Below are positions 44,182-52,437 of a DNA stretch of 64,000 nucleotides, piece after piece. The DNA is from Nostoc sp. ATCC 43529 (GTDB lineage: Bacteria; Cyanobacteriota; Cyanobacteriia; Cyanobacteriales; Nostocaceae): assembly GCA_003326205.1 (NCBI GenBank), contig LWTK01000011.1, positions 227,658 to 291,657 of the forward strand. The letters are read 5' to 3'. Position 1 is the first letter of the stretch. Each line of letters starts with the position of its first letter. The position numbers were made by a program, and so were the translations under genes. The notes below the pieces were generated by a model that saw nothing but the letters and a program-made list of their open reading frames with translations, was not told the origin of the DNA and did no database searches.

Positions 44182-44937
44182 ATGATACTGCAAGATAAAG
44201 TGGCTTTAGTTACTGGAGGAACATCGGGAATTGGCAGAGAAACTGCGATCGCTTATGCCCAACAAAAGGCAAAGGTGGTGGTAGTGGGTCGTCGAATTGA
44301 TGAGGGTGAAGAAACGATTCGATTGATTCAGGAAGCTGGCGGAGAGGCGATTTTTGTGCAAGCAGATGTCACAAAAGAAGCCGATGTTGAAGCAATGGTT
44401 GATAAGGCGGTTGGCGTTTTTGGTCGGTTAGATATTGCCTTTAATAATGCAGGAACTGTTGCCGAAAACCCCTCATTGATTGAGCAAACAGAAGCGGAAT
44501 ACGATCACATTATGAACGTCAATGTCAAAGGCGTTTGGTTGTCGATGAAGCATGAAATCGCTCAGATGTTGAAACAGGGAAGTGGTTCGATCGTCAATAC
44601 ATCATCTGGGGCTGGAGTCGTTGCAGTTCCTACCCAACCCCTCTACACTGCGAGTAAACATGCAGTAGTAGGCTTAACAAAAGCCGCCGCGCTCCAATAT
44701 GCCAAAGCGGGTATTCGCATCAATGTCGTTGCACCAGCAGCAATCGAAACAGATATGTTTGAAGCAGCTACAGGTGGGCAGGATGAGGTCAAAGCTTACA
44801 TAACAGGACTCCACCCGATCGGACGAATTGGAACACCGCTTGAAGTTGCAAATGCAGTTCTGTTTTTATCATCTGACCTGGCATCGTTCATAACAGGTGA
44901 AACGTTGATGGTAGATGGTGGGTATGTAGCGCAGTAG
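44182..44937 (+). CDS. Short-chain dehydrogenase/reductase
   Basis: This 251-residue classical SDR has the cofactor motif TGGTSGIG (residues 10-17), NNAG, the catalytic serine in NTSSGAG and the YTASK motif, then PxxxxT-type loop and a C-terminal VDGGYVAQ. The Arg in the VVGRR strand suggests NADP use. CAGGAG lies before the ATG at 44182. The substrate is not known. Related broken copies lie at 41101-41826 and 50881-51553. Confidence 0.93.
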   Translation: MILQDKVALVTGGTSGIGRETAIAYAQQKAKVVVVGRRIDEGEETIRLIQEAGGEAIFVQADVTKEADVEAMVDKAVGVFGRLDIAFNNAGTVAENPSLIEQTEAEYDHIMNVNVKGVWLSMKHEIAQMLKQGSGSIVNTSSGAGVVAVPTQPLYTASKHAVVGLTKAAALQYAKAGIRINVVAPAAIETDMFEAATGGQDEVKAYITGLHPIGRIGTPLEVANAVLFLSSDLASFITGETLMVDGGYVAQ

Positions 44938-45009
44938 GCGAAAGGCAGTGCGAGATAACAACACTTGCAGGCACAGTTGCACTGGTATAGCTGTAGCCAA
45001 TTAGATTAG

Positions 45010-45242
45010 GACACAGACTAGAATGGCACTAAGAAAACGTGAAACGTCGTCAGGGCAGGGTGTAGGGTGTAGGGTGTAGTGTTTTAAGGTATCTAATTTA
45101 TTCCCAATACCTTGCTCCAACGGGGCAGGGTCAAACAAAATAACATCCAATTTATTCCCTACACCCCACACCCCACACCCTACACCCAAAGTCAGGAATA
45201 TCAAGGCTTTACGCTTATCTTAGTGCCATTCGACACAGACTA
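45010..45242. mobile_element. 211-bp MITE with 11-bp target duplication
   Basis: The element (45021-45231) begins GAATGGCACTAAG and ends CTTAGTGCCATTC. It is flanked on both sides by GACACAGACTA (45010-45020 and 45232-45242), an exact 11-bp target duplication of the size seen with IS4-family elements. Inside are GGGTGTAG and CACACCC repeats. No gene. Confidence 0.88.
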
Positions 45243-45305
45243 TAAGTCAAGATAGTCGCCGTAAAACAACCATCATTAATCACGTAACTAAAAAGGAGTT
45301 TGATC

Positions 45306-46184
45306 GTGCAGAAAATCACACTTGACACTATCACTGAAGCCGTCATTAATCATGGCGATCGCGGCAAATCTCACCCGCGACTGTATGAAATTTACACGAG
45401 CTTGGTTCGACATTTGCATGACTTTGTGCGTGAGGTGAATCTGACTGAATCAGAGTTGCAGCAGGGACGTAATTTTCTCAACCGGGTCAGTCATCACACT
45501 CAGGAGATTCCCGCTGGAGAAATGCAGGCGTTAACAGATCTACTCGGAATCTCAGAGTTGGTAGAATTACTGCAAGATAAGCATCGCGGTACAGAAAGCA
45601 ATTTAGAAGGACCCTTGTATGTGCCGAATGCACCAGAACGGCAGATGGGCGATCGCTTGGGTATTGATACAGAAGGAGATTCGCTTTTCCTGTCAGGCAG
45701 GGTTTTAGATTTGAACGGTCAACCGATCGCCAATGCTCTGATTGATGTTTGGCAACCCAATTCCAAAGGATTATATGATGTCCAAGAGCCATCTCAGCCG
45801 TTGGGGAATTTTCGCGGACGTTTCAAAACGAACAAGAGTGGAAAGTATATGTTTGAAACCGTCGTGCCACTAGGTTACAAAGTACCAAGCAGTGGTCCAT
45901 GTGGCGAGTTGCTGGGACTCTTGGGACGGCATCCCTGGCGGGCGGCTCACATCCATTTCAAACTCAGTGCTCCGGAGTACACTCCACTGACAACACAAAT
46001 TTTTATTGCTGGCGATCCTCACCTGGATTCAGATACAACCTTTGCCGTGCGATCGGCGATCGTTGAATTACAAAAGCACGAAGCGCTAGACGAACTCAAG
46101 GCACCCAATCAAAGTAAACAGTTTTACACAACGGAATTTGATTTTGTGTTGAAACCCGTTACTCTCTCTAGCAGAGAATTATAA
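45306..46184 (+). CDS. Intradiol ring-cleavage dioxygenase (catechol/hydroxyquinol 1,2-dioxygenase type)
   Basis: This 292-residue enzyme opens catechol-type rings between the two hydroxyls using Fe(III). The four iron ligands can be seen: Tyr157 (GLYDVQ), Tyr191 (LGYKVP), His215 and His217 (AHIHF). The helical N-terminal dimerisation domain and the GRVLDLNGQPIANALIDVWQ strand match the family. GTG 45306 has AAGGAG seven bases before it, better than TTG 45300. Ring cleavage would need downstream enzymes, which I do not see as a set. Confidence 0.92.
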   Translation: MQKITLDTITEAVINHGDRGKSHPRLYEIYTSLVRHLHDFVREVNLTESELQQGRNFLNRVSHHTQEIPAGEMQALTDLLGISELVELLQDKHRGTESNLEGPLYVPNAPERQMGDRLGIDTEGDSLFLSGRVLDLNGQPIANALIDVWQPNSKGLYDVQEPSQPLGNFRGRFKTNKSGKYMFETVVPLGYKVPSSGPCGELLGLLGRHPWRAAHIHFKLSAPEYTPLTTQIFIAGDPHLDSDTTFAVRSAIVELQKHEALDELKAPNQSKQFYTTEFDFVLKPVTLSSREL

Positions 46185-46201
46185 AGCAACGGTTGCACAT
46201 T

Positions 46202-46690
46202 ATGTCTACACCATCAATCCAGAACAATCCGCTAATTGGCATTTGGAAGTTAATTTCTGCAACTGCCATTTACGCTGATGGAACGGTGACTCCAGACGTG
46301 TATGGAACTCATCCGGTTGGCTACATCACTTACACACCCGATGGTCACATGATGGTGATGTTTTCTAGGAGCGATCGCTCACCGCTGAGTCAGGAGGTCA
46401 GATCACCGCTGACTCCCCAGATGCAATCTTTACCCGTGGAAGAGCTTGCTCAAGCATTTACAACATTCAATGCTTACGCTGGAACTTATACGTTGAGTGG
46501 CAACACAGTAACTCACCAGATCAAAATTGCATCAATTCCTAATCGCGTTGGTACAACGTTAGTTCGCACCTTTACTGTTAATGAGAGCCGACTAACGCTC
46601 GTGACGCCGCCAGTCTTGAGTGATGGTGTTGAAGCGGTTTTTGAGCTGCTGTGGGAACGCATTATAGCAAGGGGAGTTCGTTGTCGATAA
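46202..46690 (+). CDS. Lipocalin-like domain protein
   Basis: This 162-residue protein matches the lipocalin-like (Lipocalin_5) pattern: NPLIGIWKLISA, GYITYTPDGHMMVMF, FNAYAGTYTLSGNTVTHQI and FTVNESRLTL. These small beta-barrels probably bind hydrophobic molecules. The gene follows the dioxygenase by 17 bases, likely in one transcript. ATG 46202 is preferred over TTG 46193. Confidence 0.85.
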   Translation: MSTPSIQNNPLIGIWKLISATAIYADGTVTPDVYGTHPVGYITYTPDGHMMVMFSRSDRSPLSQEVRSPLTPQMQSLPVEELAQAFTTFNAYAGTYTLSGNTVTHQIKIASIPNRVGTTLVRTFTVNESRLTLVTPPVLSDGVEAVFELLWERIIARGVRCR

Positions 46691-46714
46691 CGAAGTAGAG
46701 GCAAGTACGATCAC

Positions 46715-46832
46715 TTTTCACTCACTGAAAACGTCGCTATCCTCGGTTATCTCGACGGACGAAACTGGCTCACTGGCGAACGATCGATTGCCGCTCCCTA
46801 CCTGTTCGTCATTCTGCGCTGGGCGATCAACA
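46715..46832 (+). pseudogene. Glutathione S-transferase fragment
   Basis: The frame reads FSLTENVAILGYLDGRNWLTGE and then SIAAPYLFVILRWA, pieces of a GST C-terminal domain with an internal deletion between the opening helix and the conserved ADAYLF-type motif. No thioredoxin-like half. Confidence 0.7.
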
Positions 46833-46931
46833 CTCAGGCTGGTTGTCATTCCCGGCGGGCCGCACGCCATCAACTGGACTCACGCTGATCAGATCAATCC
46901 CCTGTTGCTGGACTTTCTTCAGCAGAAATAA
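46833..46931 (+). pseudogene. Alpha/beta hydrolase C-terminal fragment
   Basis: Thirty-two codons (LRLVVIPGGPHAINWTHADQ, then LLLDFLQQK and stop) match the end of non-haem chloroperoxidase or arylesterase-like hydrolases, including the catalytic-histidine loop. It is joined directly to the GST fragment. Confidence 0.75.
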
Positions 46932-47069
46932 TCAGTGACCTGCCGCATTTCTGGCTTGTGAAAAAACACTGTGATTGATCTCGACGGTGTAAGCAGCGAA
47001 TAAGTCAGGTCGTGGAGTGGCGGTAGGCTGGCGTTTCAAGATGGGTTCTCAAATAGAAGGAGATTTGCG

Positions 47070-47753
47070 ATGAAGATTCTGATTGTTCTCACATCTCATG
47101 ACCAACTCGGCGACACCGGAAAGAAAACTGGTTTCTGGCTGGAAGAGTTCGCCGCTCCCTATTACGTACTGAAGGATGCCGGAGCAGAGATCACGCTGGC
47201 CTCGCCAAAGGGCGGTCAGCCACCGCTCGATCCGAAAAGCGATCTACCCGAAAACCAGACCGAATTAACGAAGCGCTTCCGCACCGACACCGCTGCACAG
47301 GCTGAACTTGCCAACACGAAAAAGCTAGCCGACCTGTCTGCGGACGATTTTGACGCAGTCTTCTACCCCGGCGGACATGGCCCGATGTGGGATATGCCCG
47401 ACAACGCGACATCCATCGCGCTGATCGAAGCCTTCGTGAAGGCCGACAAGCCAGTCGGTGCAGTGTGTCACGCGCCAGTCGCGTTGGTCAATGTGCGGGG
47501 AAAAGACGGCGAGTATCTAGTTAAAGGCAAGCAGGTGACCGGGTTCACGAATGCAGAAGAAGAAGCGGTAGACTTAACAGCGGTCGTACCTTTCCTGTTG
47601 GAAGACCGATTAAAGGAACGAGGAGGCATCTACAGCAAGGTCGCCAACTGGGACCCCTACGTCCAAGTAGACGGCAAGCTGGTAACCGGACAGAACCCGG
47701 CCTCTTCGGAACCCGCAGCGGAGGAGTTGCTGAAGCTGCTTCGCTCTGTTTGA
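47070..47753 (+). CDS. DJ-1/PfpI-family protein (Hsp31-like)
   Basis: This 227-residue protein has the nucleophile elbow GAVCHAPVAL (Cys at about 137) and FYPGGHGPMWDMP, as in Hsp31-like glyoxalase III/deglycase members of the DJ-1 superfamily. A His and a Glu complete the site in homologues. It probably protects against methylglyoxal or related carbonyls. GAAGGAG precedes the start. GC content is higher than in the flanking genes. Confidence 0.92.
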   Translation: MKILIVLTSHDQLGDTGKKTGFWLEEFAAPYYVLKDAGAEITLASPKGGQPPLDPKSDLPENQTELTKRFRTDTAAQAELANTKKLADLSADDFDAVFYPGGHGPMWDMPDNATSIALIEAFVKADKPVGAVCHAPVALVNVRGKDGEYLVKGKQVTGFTNAEEEAVDLTAVVPFLLEDRLKERGGIYSKVANWDPYVQVDGKLVTGQNPASSEPAAEELLKLLRSV

Positions 47754-47863
47754 TCTGATGTGAATGGACAGCAGACGATGACCAGTTCGTGCTGTAGCCA
47801 GTAGGGTGCGCTAGCGACAGCATAATGCACCGAACATAAGACTGCTGCATTTCTGGCTTGCGA

Positions 47864-47898
47864 AAAAACTCTGTGATTCACCCCGTTGAGTCAGGCTC
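47864..47898. repeat. Shared upstream sequence, copy 1
   Basis: GTGATTCACCCCGTTGAGTCAG occurs ~50 bases before the pirin gene and again at ~49340-49370 before an isochorismatase gene; a weaker form is at about 46960-46990. Confidence 0.6.
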
Positions 47899-47939
47899 AA
47901 ATGATACACATACTTGTTTAGTTCTGAAGAGGCAATTCT

Positions 47940-48833
47940 ATGACTGTCCCCACTCAAACATCTCGAACTGTTGCCGGAGTAATCAACAGCGTTGAAACAC
48001 TCGAAGGAGCCGGATTTCTTGTCCGTCGGCCCTTTCCCAAAAGTAGCTTCTCTGAATTTGACCCGTTTCTCCTCCTCGACGAGTTGGGACCGATTAATCT
48101 AAAGCCGGGTCAGGCAAAAGGTGCACCCGATCATCCGCACCGGGGCTTTGAAATCGTCAGCTATGTCTTGGATGGACAGTTAGAACACAAAGATTCTGCG
48201 GGGCACGCCGGGCTACTAAATCCGGGTGATGTCCAGTGGATGACAGCAGGTGCCGGGGTCGTGCATTCCGAGATGCCGGAGTCAATGTTTACCCAAACTG
48301 GTGGACGGCTCCACGGCATTCAACTATGGGTCAATCTGCCACAACGAGACAAAATGATGCCGCCCCGCTATCAGGAAATTCCAGTGGCTGACATTCCGAT
48401 CGCTCAAACCGAAGATAGGTCTGTGACGGTGCGAGCGATCGCGGGAGAAGCGTTAGGGGCAAAAGCCGTAATTCAGACGCGCACGCCGATAATCTACCTC
48501 CACTTCACACTGCAACCAGGGGCAACGATGATCCAGCCTGTACCCAAAGAGTACAACGCCTTTGTCTATATCCTGGAGGGGTCTGGGTTGTTCGGGACAG
48601 AGCCAGCGCCTGGTGATGATGGGCAGATGGTACTCTTTTCTCAAGATGGAGAAGATGTGGCGATCGTCAACCCTGCTGATGCTCAGCGTCCTCTAGATCT
48701 TCTGCTGATTGCAGGTGTACCCCTTAACGAACCAGTTGTGCGCTACGGGCCATTTGTCATGAACACTGAAGCTGAAATTACCCAGGCGATCGACGACTAC
48801 CAGGAAGGAAGGATGGGACGGATTGACGCTTAA
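47940..48833 (+). CDS. Pirin-family protein
   Basis: This 297-residue bicupin contains the iron-binding set of pirins in HPHRGFEIVSYVLDG and GVVHSEMPE (His-His-His-Glu), with LHGIQLWVNLP between the domains. Bacterial pirins are linked to quercetin 2,3-dioxygenase activity and to stress responses. The next gene begins inside its final codons (11-base overlap), so they are translated together. Confidence 0.93.
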   Translation: MTVPTQTSRTVAGVINSVETLEGAGFLVRRPFPKSSFSEFDPFLLLDELGPINLKPGQAKGAPDHPHRGFEIVSYVLDGQLEHKDSAGHAGLLNPGDVQWMTAGAGVVHSEMPESMFTQTGGRLHGIQLWVNLPQRDKMMPPRYQEIPVADIPIAQTEDRSVTVRAIAGEALGAKAVIQTRTPIIYLHFTLQPGATMIQPVPKEYNAFVYILEGSGLFGTEPAPGDDGQMVLFSQDGEDVAIVNPADAQRPLDLLLIAGVPLNEPVVRYGPFVMNTEAEITQAIDDYQEGRMGRIDA

Positions 48834-49239
48834 CACATCTCAATATCAAATTAGTCAACATCAACGCTTGAGTGAGTTACGAATCAAACTACTGCATCTG
48901 CACAAGCTTTTACTAGATACTGAGCGTTTTACCTATGAGCAAGTTCGAGGGCAAGTTTCTAAAGGTGAATTGCTACAACTGGTGATTAGTCATGAGCAGT
49001 TTGCCTGGTTGCATCGACTCTCAGAATTGATTATCCAAATCGATGAGTTGCTTCATACCGATGAACCTGTTACATCAGAGGCAATTGAAGCGATCGACAG
49101 TGACATTCGGACACTGCTCAGCCCCGACGAATTGGGCAATGAGTTTGCCATGAAGTATAACATGGCGTTGCAACGCCACCCCGACGTCGTGTTAGCTCAT
49201 GCAGATGTCGTGATGTTGCTGACCTCTGACAGTATTTAA
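48823..49239 (+). CDS. Conserved helical protein next to pirin
   Basis: This 138-residue protein is mostly helical, with RIKLLHLHKLLLDTERFTYE, GELLQLVISHEQFAWLHRLS and IQIDELL. I know similar proteins only as conserved, uncharacterised ones. It starts at TTG 48823 within the end of the pirin gene, which supports a common job. Confidence 0.75.
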   Translation: MTLNTSQYQISQHQRLSELRIKLLHLHKLLLDTERFTYEQVRGQVSKGELLQLVISHEQFAWLHRLSELIIQIDELLHTDEPVTSEAIEAIDSDIRTLLSPDELGNEFAMKYNMALQRHPDVVLAHADVVMLLTSDSI

Positions 49240-49257
49240 CCCGCTTAACCACAGTCT

Positions 49258-49332
49258 GGAATTGCTTTGGGAACAGCTTTTGAGGATCTGCCTGAAGATG
49301 GGTTATGTCCAGTCTGTGGCGCGAAAAATGTG
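49258..49332 (+). pseudogene. Rubredoxin C-terminal fragment
   Basis: The frame reads [19 protein letters not shown], the second CxxC knuckle of a rubredoxin with its preceding loop. The first knuckle is absent and no start is present. Confidence 0.7.
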
Positions 49333-49333
49333 A

Positions 49334-49372
49334 AAAAACTGTGTGATTCACCCCGTTGAGTCAGACTCACAC
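49334..49372. repeat. Shared upstream sequence, copy 2
   Basis: GTGATTCACCCCGTTGAGTCAG recurs, ~55 bases before the isochorismatase gene at 49419. It follows directly on the rubredoxin fragment. Confidence 0.6.
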
Positions 49373-49418
49373 GCTAGGGCGTGTCTGAAAAGTAAACATT
49401 GAATGGAGACTTATAGCG

Positions 49419-50084
49419 ATGTCTAAAAATCCAAAAATCGGCTTAGAAGGACTGCTTCGTCCAGAAGATAGCATCCTGGTACTGATTGACCACCAGCCTT
49501 ATCAGTTCACCAACTTGAACAGCCATGAACCTACGATGATCATTAACAATGTTATTGGTCTTGCTAAATCGGCAAAGGTGTTTAACGTACCAACAATCCT
49601 TACCACAGTCATTGAAGAGAGAGGAGGTTACATCATTAAGGGACTACAGGATGTTTTTCCTGATCAAAAACCGATCAACCGCACTTTCATCAATACTTGG
49701 GAAGATTCAAACGTTACAGATGTAGTGAAGAAAAGTGGCCGCAAGCAACTTATACTTGCTGCGCTTTACACCGAAATCTGTCTCGCAATGCCAGCAATCC
49801 AGGCACTAGGTGAAGGTTATGAAGTATTCATCGTTACCGATGCTTCGGGCGGTGTTACTGCGGAAGCTCATGACATGGCGGTTCGCCGGATGGTTCAGGC
49901 TGGTGCAGTTCCAATCAACTGGATGGCTGTACTTGCTGAATGGCAACGTGACTGGGCGCGCACAGAAACAACTGCGGGTGTATCAGGTATTACTCTTGAG
50001 CATGGCGGTGCTAGTGCGGTTGCCCTTGCCTGGGAACTTCAGCTTCTTGCAACAACCCCTCCAGTGACCTCAGGTGGACACTAA
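49419..50084 (+). CDS. Isochorismatase-like hydrolase (YcaC type), second copy
   Basis: This 221-residue hydrolase has the Asp in VLIDHQPYQF, the Lys region GRKQLILAAL and the Cys in TEICLAMPAIQ. It is clearly related to the products at 38980 and 62120 but diverged, and its tail (AVALAWELQLLATTPP) differs. The AraC-type pseudogene just downstream suggests an old regulator-enzyme module. Confidence 0.92.
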   Translation: MSKNPKIGLEGLLRPEDSILVLIDHQPYQFTNLNSHEPTMIINNVIGLAKSAKVFNVPTILTTVIEERGGYIIKGLQDVFPDQKPINRTFINTWEDSNVTDVVKKSGRKQLILAALYTEICLAMPAIQALGEGYEVFIVTDASGGVTAEAHDMAVRRMVQAGAVPINWMAVLAEWQRDWARTETTAGVSGITLEHGGASAVALAWELQLLATTPPVTSGGH

Positions 50085-50151
50085 TACTTGAGGTTTCCTC
50101 TACGGAAGCAACAAGTAAAATAGGAGACAGCATTTTGAAAAAGATAAAATA

Positions 50152-50448
50152 CTGTCTCTGTCTCAAGCATTATTGATTCATCTGTTGCGCCACTATTCTG
50201 AGGTCGTACAAATTATCATGCCTGAGAATAGAAACTTAACTTACAGCTAATTGCAGCAGGCGATCGATTACATTCATGCTCATCTGAATTGTGATTTATC
50301 CTTAGCTGAACTAGCAAGTGTAGTTAACATCAGCCCGACTTACTTTGCAAGTTTGTTTAAACGAACGATGGGGATTTCGCCCCATCAGTATGTGATTCAA
50401 CGGCGCGTGGAACAGGCAAATTTCTCGTCCAAAATTCATAGATTCTGA
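50152..50448 (+). pseudogene. AraC regulator fragment with in-frame stop
   Basis: LLIHLLRHYSEVV leads to a TAA at 50248 in place of a glutamine codon, then LQQAIDYIHAHLNCDLSLAELA and SPTYFASLFKRTMGISPHQY. The second half of the DNA-binding domain is missing after VEQAN. It is a relative of the regulator at 28957. Confidence 0.88.
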
Positions 50449-50483
50449 ACTTACTCCGATTGTGTAATTCCAAGCCTAAACTT

Positions 50484-50852
50484 ATGCTGATCCAAAAACT
50501 AAACGACTGTGAAGAAATTATCGCTGGAGATGGAACTATTCTGCGCGAACTGCTTCATCCTGACAAACAAGACATCAACTTGCGTTACAGTTTGGCGTAT
50601 GCGATCTTGCCTGTTGGCGAAACTTCGATTCCCCATTCTCTAAAGACTTCTGAGGTTTATTACATCATTAACGGTGTTGGCGAAATGTCGATCGATAGCG
50701 AAGTTCGTCGCATTGAACCAGGCGATGCGGTTTACATTCCTCCAAATGCCATCCAGTTCCTTCACAACTACGGCGACGAACCCCTTGTTTTCGTTTGTCT
50801 AGTTGATCCAGCTTGGCGCAAAGAAGACGAAACGATTTATGCACCAGTCTGA
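50484..50852 (+). CDS. Cupin-domain protein
   Basis: This 122-residue single cupin has SIPHSLKTSEVYYIINGVGEM and PGDAVYIPPNAIQFLHN, with the His-Glu-His metal set. Such proteins may be isomerases, dioxygenases or binding proteins. ATG 50484 is chosen over TTG 50460. It lies in the module with AraC, isochorismatase and SDR genes. Confidence 0.85.
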   Translation: MLIQKLNDCEEIIAGDGTILRELLHPDKQDINLRYSLAYAILPVGETSIPHSLKTSEVYYIINGVGEMSIDSEVRRIEPGDAVYIPPNAIQFLHNYGDEPLVFVCLVDPAWRKEDETIYAPV

Positions 50853-50880
50853 TTCATGCAAATCTTACTGCTAGGGATGA

Positions 50881-51553
50881 TTGATCGCGATCTTAGGAAA
50901 CAAAGCATTACTGCAAAAGACCGTTGTAACCTACGAACGACTCGATTGTGCTTTCAACAATGTAGGCAATGAGGGACTCTTGAAACCCCTGCATGAACAA
51001 TCGATCGAGGAGTTTGACAAACTCATGGAGATCAACGTCCGGGGACTGTTTCTGTGCATGGGATATGAAATTCAGCAGATGTTATCTCAAGAATCGGGTG
51101 TAATTGTTAACAACTCCTCACTTGCAGGTTTGTTTGGACTGCCAGGAGGCTCTCCTTACAGCGCGAGTAAACATGCCGTTATGGGACTAACGCGATAGCG
51201 AAGCGCTGCTGCGTTTGCGTTCGCCCTTGGCGTTGCCGCAGGCTAGCATTAGCGAGTCTTGTCTACGACACGCTACGCGAACGAGCGTCAGCGCAGATCG
51301 GCAGCACTGGATTATGCTCCCGCAGGGCATCCGGATTAACCCGGTGAATCCTGGAAACATTGCGACTGAGGGTCTTAATCGTGTCTTTGAAAAATTGGGC
51401 GTGACGGCTGATGCTGTTACAGCTATAGTGCCGATGGGTCGCATTGCTCAAGCAGAAGAAGTCGCTCAAGTTGTTGTTTTCCTTTGCTCTGATGCTGCCA
51501 GCTACATCACTGGACAATCCTTAGTGATCGATGGCGGATACACAGCGAACTGA
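50881..51553 (+). pseudogene. Short-chain dehydrogenase, broken by repeat insertion and frameshift
   Basis: The N-terminal cofactor motif is missing; the frame starts near LDCAFNNVGN, includes YSASKHAVMGLTR, then meets a 102-bp repeat at a CGATCG site that brings a stop codon. Beyond it the sequence resumes (AALDYAP), has an extra G, and continues in another frame as IRINPVNPGNIATEGL to DGGYTAN. The gene is dead. Confidence 0.9.
51197..51298. mobile_element. 102-bp repeat inserted at a CGATCG site
   Basis: The insert starts AGCGAAGCGCTGCTGCG and ends GCGCAGAT, with GAT on both sides. Removing it restores ACGCGATCGGCAGC, which codes for TRSA as expected in the SDR. Confidence 0.8.
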
Positions 51554-51614
51554 CCCATTTCAAGAGAGAACAGACGAGCTTGATTTTCAGATCACATCTA
51601 CAAGGAGGGATTCT

Positions 51615-52364
51615 ATGTCAACTTTTGTCTTAGTTCATGGCTCCTGGCATGATGGTTCTGCTTGGCAGGCAGTCATCGATCAACTAGAAGCAAAGGGACA
51701 TCATGCTTTTGCGCCCACGATCGCTGGACATGGCAAAGGCGTGAACAAAAACGTCAACCATGCTCAATGCACGCAATCAATCGTCGATTACATTGTGAGT
51801 AAAGACTTAAACGATATCGTTCTAGTCGGACATAGTTTCGGTGGGACAATTATTGCCAAAGTTGCTGAAGCAATCAGCGATGGCTTCGCCGGCCAAAGGC
51901 AACGCATTCGACGACTCATCTTCTTCAATGCCTTTGTCCTCAATGATGGTGAAAGCCTCAACGATAACACCCCACCGCACTCTCAAGCGTTATCCTATCA
52001 GCTAGCGAGACAATCGGGCGATCATACGGTGATGCTACCTTTTGAGATTTGGCGAGAAGCGTTTATCAACGACGCTGACCTCGAACTGGCTCGATCGAGT
52101 TACGCACAATTATCGCCTGAACCGTATCAACCGTGGCTTGACAAGTTAGACCTAAAGCAGTTTTACTCGCTGCCCATCCCCAAAAGTTACCTCTACTGTA
52201 CAGAAGACAATGTCCTCCCTCAAGGCGAACAGTGGGGTTGGCATCCGAGAATGTCTAACCGCTTGGGGCTATTTCGGCTTGTACAAATGCCCGGTAGTCA
52301 CGAGGTCATGTTTTCTAACCCGGTTGGTTTAGCAGAAAAGATTATTGTGGCAGGACGTGACTAG
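51615..52364 (+). CDS. Alpha/beta hydrolase
   Basis: This 249-residue hydrolase has the oxyanion region LVHGSWHDGSAW, the nucleophile elbow VLVGHSFGGT (Ser at about 81) and the histidine in PGSHEVMFSNP. The family (hydroxynitrile lyase/esterase-like, AB_hydrolase_6) acts on esters or cyanohydrins. AAGGAGG precedes the ATG. The last 144 bases are repeated at 54148-54291, beyond the GMC oxidoreductase gene. Confidence 0.92.
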   Translation: MSTFVLVHGSWHDGSAWQAVIDQLEAKGHHAFAPTIAGHGKGVNKNVNHAQCTQSIVDYIVSKDLNDIVLVGHSFGGTIIAKVAEAISDGFAGQRQRIRRLIFFNAFVLNDGESLNDNTPPHSQALSYQLARQSGDHTVMLPFEIWREAFINDADLELARSSYAQLSPEPYQPWLDKLDLKQFYSLPIPKSYLYCTEDNVLPQGEQWGWHPRMSNRLGLFRLVQMPGSHEVMFSNPVGLAEKIIVAGRD

Positions 52365-52437
52365 CAGCAGAATTTGCGATCGCCAACCCACTAATGTCGC
52401 CGTCATTCAACAAACAATGACCTGAAAAGGAGAAATC

